A stretch of DNA of 64,000 bases from Nageia nagi (taxonomy: Eukaryota; Pinophyta), in contig JBITNC010000001.1 of the NCBI GenBank assembly GCA_050084985.1, positions 104,966,001 to 105,030,000 on the forward strand, given 5' to 3'. Numbering within the stretch: position 1 is the first letter of the stretch; each line of letters opens with the position of its first letter. Both the position numbers and the translations under genes were made by a program. This document shows positions 56,620 to 64,000 of the stretch, in pieces. The notes under the pieces were generated by a model, which saw only the letters and a program-made list of their open reading frames with translations, was not told the DNA's origin and ran no database searches.

Positions 56620-59080
56620 CTAGAGGCTATAGGAAATAAATAATGGGAAGGAGTAATTACACCTAAGGTAGATGTGATGACCTATTGTATAAGTTCTGAC
56701 TACTTTGGAGGTTTATAATCTTGAATTTGTATTTCTTTCTCTACCTCCTCCATGACCTTATCATTATCATCATCTTTATCCATTAGTTCAAAGTCTTTTT
56801 TTCCTTTTGGATTGATCAACATCACCATCATTACCTGATCCACCTTCGAGTGTAGCTACTATAGATCTACTAGCTTCAAGTACATTCCCCCTACCTTGTT
56901 GAACTTGTATGCAATCATTTTCTAGGGTTTCTTTATTCTCTAAGACTTATTATTGAGCATGAGTATCTATGTTTAAGGTTATTCCAATTCCTCTATATCA
57001 AAAATTTCTACCTCTTTTATCACAACTCTTGAAGTTTCTTTTGTATTTTTTTAGAGGTGGAGGTGTAGTCCTTTTTGATGTTGGCTGAGTGGAGTGGGGC
57101 TTCTTTACTAGTTTTTTCTCCTTCTTCATGGTTTATTATTTCTAAGAAAGGGTTTAAATTATCCTTCTTTTTTTTGGAGAAGACTCTAAAGAAGTGGTAG
57201 CAATATCTAAGGGATTTTGTTCTCCCTTTTTTGTAGGCTTCATTCAGCTAAATGGTTGTCCAACCTCTACTTGCCTTACTCCTATAACTGATCTTCCTTC
57301 AAAATTAGGAGGAAAGGGTTGGCCCAATTTTGGCAAAGGATCCTTGGTATATTCAACATCCCAAAACCTATCATATTTAAATTTATCAAATAATTCATTC
57401 TCAATGTGATGAATCTTTATTGTATATTCAAATCTAAATTTTATGAAATTATAGATTTTATTGGGGCCCTACCCAAAACTTGTTAATTGGGTAAGGACTT
57501 CTGGGTTGAGGGAAAAATATTGCTATTTAATTTCTTAGTTCTTGTATTTTTTTATCCCCTTAAGGGTCATCCAAGCCTTATTTAGGGGTGTAAGTTCCCA
57601 TTCAGGGTACATTTCTACTTCTTACTCAATCTTATTTACAAAGCATTCCACATGAAGCCTATACTCATGGGTAAATGCTGGGCATTTCTTGTTTGACCTT
57701 ATTAGTTTCATCATTTCCCTTGAAGGGTCATACATCTATAGAACTTATGCCATATCTAATTTGAAATTGTATACAAAGAATTTTGCTATGCTATCTTTAC
57801 AACCTACTTTTAAAAGAGTGAAATTTTTAGTAAAAGCTGGTATATCTATAATAGATTTAAAACTACCCATAGACCCATATTTGGCCTCTATGGCACAAAT
57901 TTGCCTTCTCATTTCTATCAAATATAGCTGAAGGGTTACATATTTAGGTAAGAAAAAGGGCTTTTCAAAATACCCATACCTCATAATCATGGTATGATAT
58001 TTGAGAAAGTACTAGTCACTAACTTTGTTTCCTCCTTATAGCTCCCCCATTGCACTTTTGCGTAGTCTATTAGGGAGTCTTCCAATTAAAATTTGCACTA
58101 TTGTTGCATAGAATTTATCCATGTAACTTACTCAAAATTAATACTATTAATTCAATTGGTACTGGTTGGATGTTACGATTCACCAATAGAATTGGCAACC
58201 TTGCCTCTACAAGTTTGTTAGGATTTTGATGGGCCAAGAGCCACAAAAAATATGAAGAATGTTTGAAGTCTAATTTTTTAATTTTAAACAAACATATATT
58301 TATTTTATTAGCAATGAAAGTTAGGAAGTCAATAGATGTGATCCTTTGTGATATTATATGCTATACATGTCATGGCTTCATCTACTTCAATCTAGATTTT
58401 CTTTCTCAGAATAAGTACCAGTGCTTGCATCACTTATATATCCCTCTTCTTTTCAAATAGGGTTATCTCATAGGTTGGTCAGAGTTATGTTGCTCTATTC
58501 ACCTAATATCTCTCATCAATCTAATTTATTATCTTATCTTTATTACTATAGAAATCATTCTTCTCTCTTTTTAAATCAATTTATTTTTTCACATGGAAGG
58601 TCCAATTAGCTGGGATAGCAAATGCTTGGAGAATAAAATTAGGAAAGCGTATCACTTCAAATTTTGGCTCTAACTCATTTCCATCCTCTTGGTCCTTGAA
58701 CATATTTATCTAAGAACCTTGCTATTTATGCCTATGTGTGATTGAATACAATAGCTTGGAGCACATGAATGATTTATAAGGCACATAATAAGCCAAGCCC
58801 TGGTCAATCATGACATCCCTCTTTGAGTGGGATAATGATTTTTTTTTTTTTTTTTGCAACTTTAGGTGTCATGTGTTGCAAAAGGATGTGATTATGGTTG
58901 GCCCTTGATGTATCAATGTGATTCATTACCTCCATCTCAATCTAATTCACTCTTGGAGCATTCGTCATGGCTATTAGGTTAGTATCCACTTACTCTATTT
59001 TAGTTGTAGATGAAGATTAGGAAGTTCTCATGGTGTCAATACTCTTTTTAAAACCTTTGGTTTGCATTTGAGATTGTAAT
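56620..59080 (-). pseudogene. D2 extra 3' ORF
   Basis: Starts near 59070 (MQTKGFKKS), shared with D1. The best-kept part is 57745-57990: MRYGYFEKPFFLPKYVT, MRRQICAIEAKYGSMGSFKS and DSIAKFFVYNFKLDMA. After it comes SREMMKLIRSNKKCPAFTHE (about 57640-57700), then Lys-rich sequence. The coiled-coil C-terminal part of D1 (21440-22755) is absent here: D2 jumps from the segment near 56640 to the LTR. Unknown function; conservation between two copies shows it was a real element gene. Confidence 0.65.
58839..58855. repeat. Poly(T) run
   Basis: 17 T on the + strand, a Lys-codon run on the coding strand of the 3' ORF. Confidence 0.9.
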
Positions 59081-59516
59081 CATACTATGCAAGGTATTGC
59101 AACTCTCTATGTCCTTACTCTACTTAGCTCTATAATCTATTAGCTCTAGAAATTATGGAAATTGGTATGCTAAAAAATGGCTAAGTGTTGAGTTAGAAGG
59201 TATGTAGGATGTTTCATTTTTCCAAGGTTTGTGAGCCTTCTATTAATGACAATCAATATTTGGGGATATCAAGATCCATGCACTATATAGATTAGGCTAG
59301 CATAAGTTGAATGAGTTAGTTTAGAGTGCACCTAATTTAACTTGGGGTACCCATGCAATGGTTTGAGAAATTCAAGAAAATCTTTTCTTAAATACTACCT
59401 TATTCAGCTAATGGCTAAATAATGCACTGACATTAAATCTATATGATATCAAATTAATGTTGAGCATTCATGGCTACCTACTTTCTTGGAAGCTATGTCT
59501 AGAATATGTACAAGCC

Positions 59517-59520
<4 letters not shown>

Positions 59521-59549
<29 letters not shown>
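59521..59549. repeat. (TA)n microsatellite
   Basis: About 14 TA units just beyond the integrase end of D2. Confidence 0.95.
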
Positions 59550-59551
<2 letters not shown>

Positions 59552-59559
59552 CACTATAC

Positions 59560-60700
59560 ACTATTTGGTGGGTGTTACAATATCACATTATCACCTGGTA
59601 ATGCTTCAAATAGATCCTGTTAATGGGAATAGGTAATTCCAAGGATACAATGATGTCTTGTGATCTAAATGCATTAATTTAAATGGATTGAAATGATTCA
59701 TATTATTTATTTTGTTCCTCTAATTTCAAGAGCTAATTATACCTGGAATGTAGTGGCTCAAAGTCATGATCCTCCACATTTTGTAGGACTCTTAATGCTA
59801 GTAACTCAATGTGTATTGGAAACATAGTTCTTTTACCATATACTAGTGCATATAGAGATATTTTGATTGCTAATTTAATGCTAATTTTATCTACCTATAA
59901 TGCAAGGTCTAACTATGTGTGCCATTGTTTAGGATTCCCTTCAATTATTCTATTGATGATTTAAGTTAAGTTTTATTAGTTGAGTTAGCTAACCCATTAC
60001 CTTTATGGGTAATAATTTGAAAGGAATAACCAGTATATCCCATATTTAGCAACAAAGTTTGGAAAGTTATCTTTAATAAATGTTAGGCTATTATCTAAGA
60101 CAATATTCTATGGGATGCCAAAGTGAGTGATTATGCTTTTGAGCATTTCTATCACTACTTCTTGATCTGCATTCTTACATGGCATAGCTTCTAACCATCT
60201 AGTGAAGTAATAAATTGTAATCAAGATGCACTTATGGCCTATTAAGGAATTTGGGTTTATAACACCAATGAAATCCATACCCTATTATTAAAAGGGTTCT
60301 TCAACTACCATAGGTTTTAGAGGCATGGAAACTTGTCTTCTCTTTACTATGAATTTGCTATATTTATCAAACTCCCAAGTAATCTTGAATGAATCTTGAA
60401 ATATGGTGGGCCAATAATATCTAGCTTGTAAAACTTTTGCTATTATAGTTGGTCCACTGTAATGCTTGCCAAAGAATCCATGATGAAATTCATGCGATAT
60501 TCTCCTGGATTCATTATCAGTTACACATCTTAATAGAGTTTGATAAAAAAAATTTCTATATAGATGGTTATCTATCATGATAAACTTAAGGGCATGCAAC
60601 TTGAATCTCCTTCTTTGAAATCTATCAAGAACTTCAAGACACTTACCAGTTTAAAAATAAAAAATAATTTATTTAATTCAATCACTTTCTTCATTGAGTT
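59560..60700 (-). pseudogene. D2 integrase, decayed
   Basis: Zinc-finger part (60288-60599): HEFHHGFFGKHYSG and YYWPTIFQDSF. The two Cys of the HHCC finger read FDKYSKF in place of CDKCKKF. The core follows to about 59960 with NGLANSTNK at the third motif, where D1 has AKST and the family has AEST. Compared with D1, about 140 bp of the C-terminal domain (D1 30600-30770, with the GD.VLKWDE and GPY motifs) is missing near 59700. Inactive. Confidence 0.8.
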
Positions 60701-60879
60701 GCTATTCATCCTCTACAATAACAATCATATGTGAAGCTTCAACTATATTTTCATAGGGAGCCCTAATTTTTATCAACTTGGTTGGCTTATTATTTTAGTA
60801 ATCCAACTAGCCTTTCTTTCACCTAGTTCTCCTTATATAACATAATTTCTTACATATGGATGGATAGTAAATACAAGGA

Positions 60880-61260
60880 TTCTATTGTGGGAGACATAAT
60901 GCTTGAATTTTTTCAATCCCTTCATTATTAAAAATACTTTGTTTTCAATAAATGAGTACCTTCGCTAGTGTTGATGAAATATTTGGCTATGAAAGGTAAT
61001 TAGATGTTCTTCTTTGTTATCATCTTTCTGTGCTAGAATTGTAGCAATGCTCATATTTGCTCCATACATGTACATGATGAAATATTTTGACATATAAATT
61101 TTTTTAAGCATAAGAACTTTTGTTATAGCCTTTTAATTTCTTTAAAGATTAATTTTGCTTCATTTAACTAAGAGAATATAACATCTTTCTTTAGTATTGA
61201 AGTGATTAGAGATACAATTTCTAAAAAATCATTAATGAATTTTCTAACAAAATTGATTTG
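60880..61260 (-). pseudogene. D2 RT-linked RNase H, decayed
   Basis: Collinear with D1 31880-32290. The - strand has remains of the YAYGAN..IGAILA block near 61040-61090. Poorly preserved. Confidence 0.6.
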
Positions 61261-62600
61261 ACCAAGGAATGATTGTAAGGATTTTTTATTCAAAGGGAAT
61301 GGTAATACTTCAATAGCTTTCACTCTATCTTTATCCATCACTAATCCTTCCTTTCAGATAATGTGGCCAACTAATTTTCCTTAGTTAATGATAAAAATTG
61401 ATTTTTTTGGATTAATTGAAATACCAAATTTCATGCATTTTTCAAAAATGTTTCTAAGATGTTCTAGATGATTCTTTCTATTTTTATAAAATAATGTAAT
61501 ATCATCTAAATATACCAATATAATTTTATTTATTAGTTCACTAAATGCATGATCCATGGCCCTTTGAAAAGTAGCTCTTGCATTAGAAAGATCAAAAGGT
61601 ATTCTTTGAAAAGCAAATGTCCCCTATTTGGTTGTAAATACAATTTTGTATTGATCTTCATATTTCACCCAAATTTGGTTAAAGCTTGAGTAACCATAAA
61701 TCATTACAAAAGAGCAAGCTCTAGCTACTATATGCAAGATCTGCTCCATAGGTGGGAGAGGATTATTATCTTTGAGAGATACTTAATTGAAATTTTTGAA
61801 ATCAATATAGAGTTTGATTTTCTAATTTTCCTTCTAACAGGAACTAGATTTGCAACCTAAGAAAAATGCTTTATAGGATAAATAATTTTTAAATCAAGTA
61901 GCTTGATCAATTCTTATTTCATAGCTTCTTCTATTTTTAGGTTAATTGGGCTTTATTTTTACCTGTATGGTTTGACATTTGGTTCAAGCTCAATTGTGTG
62001 TTGGATGGCACTTTTATCATATGTTTTAATATTATCATAAGTTTGAGCAATTACTTTGAAAAACTCATGATAAATTTGAGACATAACAACTTTTTCTTCA
62101 TTAAAATAACCTAAACCAACCTTTATATATTTACCAAGTTCTATTTCTAGCTCAACATAATTCTCATTTTGAATGGTTAAAGATTTAGCCTTTTGGACAT
62201 CTTTTGAATCAAATAGTATTTCAAAAGAGAGTAATCCTTTCGATATAACATTATTTTTAAGTTAAATAATATCTTATTCTTGGAAACAATTAGGTAATTC
62301 CTAAATACCAAAAGTGTGAGCCACTACTTCATCCAAGAGGAAGTTCATAATATGCTCATCAAAGTCAAATACTTACCAAAAATTTATAGCATCAAGTACT
62401 AAAGGCCTACATTGAACTTTGACTCCAAGAGCTCCTCTTTTATAATGGGTAGGATTATATCATGCCCCTTATCCTACAAGTGCATTAGCTATTTAGTTGT
62501 ACCTTCTAGGAATAAATATAAAATTGATAGCTATGAATGAATCTAATAAATCCCAAACTCTATTCTTGTAGGTCTTCATATATTATATTTTGCACTAATC
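61261..62600 (-). pseudogene. D2 reverse transcriptase, decayed
   Basis: The catalytic box ILVYLDDIT lies at about 61500-61530. KCMKFGISINPKKS (about 61405-61450) and KEGLVMDKDRVKAIEVLPFP (about 61290-61360) follow, collinear with D1. The region between the extra RNase H and RT (61950-62600) is also conserved. Confidence 0.85.
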
Positions 62601-62611
62601 TAGTTTTTGAC

Positions 62612-63001
62612 TTACTTTATGACTAGTTTTGAATCACCATGGACAATTAGACATCTAATGCCTATATTGATTTCTTCAGATAAACCTAAATAAAAGGCTT
62701 CATACTCAATAGCATTATTTGTACAAATCCATGTGAATCTAAATGAGAATCTTTTTGTATGTATCTCTAGAGATTTGAATACAACTTCAACTCCACATCC
62801 ATGCTTACATATAAATCCATCAAAGTACATTATCCATATCTCATGTTCTTTTTTAGCTGTGATTGAGATTGGTTGAGTATCTTCATATAAATAATAATTA
62901 CTCATACCAGCATCTATGACCTGATAATTTAAATCATTTGTTGAAAGAACTTTAGTTGTTAGTAGTGATTCTCTAAATGTGTCCCTTTCAAATATTTCCA
63001 T
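62612..63001 (-). pseudogene. D2 extra RNase H before RT, catalytic residues kept
   Basis: An open frame of 129 codons. IMYFDGFICKHGCGVEVVF (Asp), NNAIEYEAFYLGL (Glu) and IVHGDSKLVIK (Asp) keep all three acidic residues that D1 has partly lost. It lies between protease and RT; the frame continues to the protease side with a linker. Archaeal-type RNase H of Tat elements is the likely identity. Confidence 0.8.
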
Positions 63002-63019
63002 AGGTTGGAGACCATTTAT

Positions 63020-63627
63020 ATAGTTTTGTTCTATGTTATTCTTAAGATGAACATTTTTAATGCCCTGATTTAAAATTTTTACTTATTTATCTTGGAAGAG
63101 AATTAGAAGATGAGTATAGTCTAAAGCTAATTACCCTCCCAATTTATCAATGAATTCTCTAGAAAGACATATTCTAAAAAATGGTAGAAGATAAACCATA
63201 ATGATATCTTGGATAACACAAATGTTAGGGAATGCATTCAAATTTATTAGGAATCCTTTAACACTATCAACAACATCTAAAAAGGAAGAATCTAATTTTA
63301 TAACACCATTAATACATCTTGTAATATACAATTTATTTCATTTGCAACAGCTTTAGGTATCACAGTTATTATAGCTCTAACATCTATCATACAATTATTT
63401 ACTACCCAACCTTCTAATCTTAGGGATAGATAGAATAGTGGAGGTCTTATTATAACCATTAGAGTAGGAGGGACTTCATAAAATATTACAAAGAAAGGAT
63501 TTTCTTCATTTACCCTCTTTTTACTATTGCTTAATTTCAAAGCTTCTTGTAAAAGATCTACTTGACCTGGTATCTTTAATGCATCAAACATAGTCATCTT
63601 AGAAAGAGTTTTCTTTAGTTCCTCCAT
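63020..63627 (-). pseudogene. D2 protease region and gag end
   Basis: Open segments at 63131-63331 (DIIMVYLLPFFRICLSREF) and 63298-63627. The latter has MEELKKTLSKMTMFDALKIP, then NNCMIDVRAIITVIPKAVAN. In a retropepsin the last block would read D-T/S-G-A; here D-V-R-A, so the active site is lost. Confidence 0.7.
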
Positions 63628-64000
63628 AATATTGTATGGAGCATATGGGAAAAACTTAGTTGATTCTATTTTTTAGTCTATTATGAATTATTGAGTGGTA
63701 TTTTCTTTATGATAATTAGTAATAAAAGAATACCTCATTGTACTAGGTCTCTCCTTTTATGAGACTTCTTTTTTTATTGTAGTAGGGTTTGTTTCAGTTG
63801 AGACATTAGTACCTAGATTTTGAAAAATATTACCCAGATGCTAGGAAACATTACTTAAATTTATTGGTGATTGATATTGTTGATTATGAGGCTAGGCTAA
63901 GGGAGTCTTAAATTTCTTAGGTTTAGGTTGTACTAGAATAGATGCTTGATCTTGCTAAGTAACTTGGGGTTGCTATGGAACCATTGAAGAAATAGCTATA
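63628..64000 (-). pseudogene. D2 gag C-terminal part, truncated by the window end
   Basis: Collinear with D1 40170-40560: a TMRYSFITNYHKENTTQ-type segment (about 63690-63740) and a Gln/Pro-rich stretch toward 64000. The rest of gag is beyond the window. Confidence 0.65.

Larger units (their letters stand above)
54699..64000 (-). mobile_element. Element D2: second Tat-like gypsy copy, 5' end outside the window
   Basis: 3' LTR (54699-56588), extra 3' ORF, integrase, RNase H, RT, extra RNase H, protease and the end of gag, all on the - strand and collinear with D1 but without C1 or C2. It serves as the uninterrupted reference for the C1 and C2 insertion sites. It interrupts element F. Possible left target copy GTAAT (54694-54698). 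Confidence 0.85.

Noticed and set aside
1-64000. tRNA or rRNA genes, and host protein-coding genes
   Set aside because: No cloverleaf-type sequence, rRNA segment or intact non-transposon gene recognised by reading; a tRNA search program would be decisive.

Overview
The window looks like intergenic heterochromatin from a plant with a large, retrotransposon-rich nuclear genome. It is AT-rich and CpG-poor, with no recognisable intact host gene, rRNA or tRNA. Almost everything recognisable is a decayed Ty1/copia or Ty3/gypsy LTR retrotransposon, plus one LINE. The Tat-like gypsy architecture (two RNase H domains, long extra 3' ORF) and the heavy decay would suit a gymnosperm, but that is an inference; no marker gene fixes the species.

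Layout. 1-3579: 3' part of a copia element (A, + strand) with its 3' LTR, inserted in the reverse-transcriptase region of a second copia (B, - strand, 3580 to about 6210). 6211-8790: LTR-like AT-rich sequence without genes. 8790 to about 14760: an old LTR-type element (G, - strand) with an iMet-type primer site and a long unrecognised reading frame. That frame is split by a solo gypsy LTR (10351-12162) but stays in one phase when the LTR is removed. 15446-19715 and 43798 to about 45480: the two halves of copia E (- strand). E is interrupted by an ORF1-only LINE (16273-18107, 18-bp target duplication) and by a large Tat-like gypsy, D1 (19716-43797). D1 in turn contains two related gag-only LTR elements, C1 (24439-29304, + strand) and C2 (34015-39474, - strand), each with a 5-bp target duplication. 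47190-49140: decayed plant mobile domain (PMD) ORF on the + strand. 50990-54698: 3' half of another gypsy (F, - strand), cut by a second copy of the Tat-like family, D2 (54699 to the window end).

How the parts relate. D elements read, in their own orientation, LTR, gag, protease, extra RNase H, RT, RT-linked RNase H, integrase, extra 3' ORF with coiled coil, LTR. C elements keep only gag and a fragment of the integrase C-terminus, so they must have moved with borrowed enzymes. Their LTR ends and post-LTR leader resemble those of D. The U3 regions of both families carry repeats of an 8-bp palindrome that looks like deaminated TGACGTCA. Most premature stops are TAG or TGA where Gln or Arg is expected, the trace of long-term cytosine methylation. 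The best candidates for something undescribed are the element-G reading frame, the long D 3' ORF, the ORF1-only LINE and the palindrome arrays in the LTRs.
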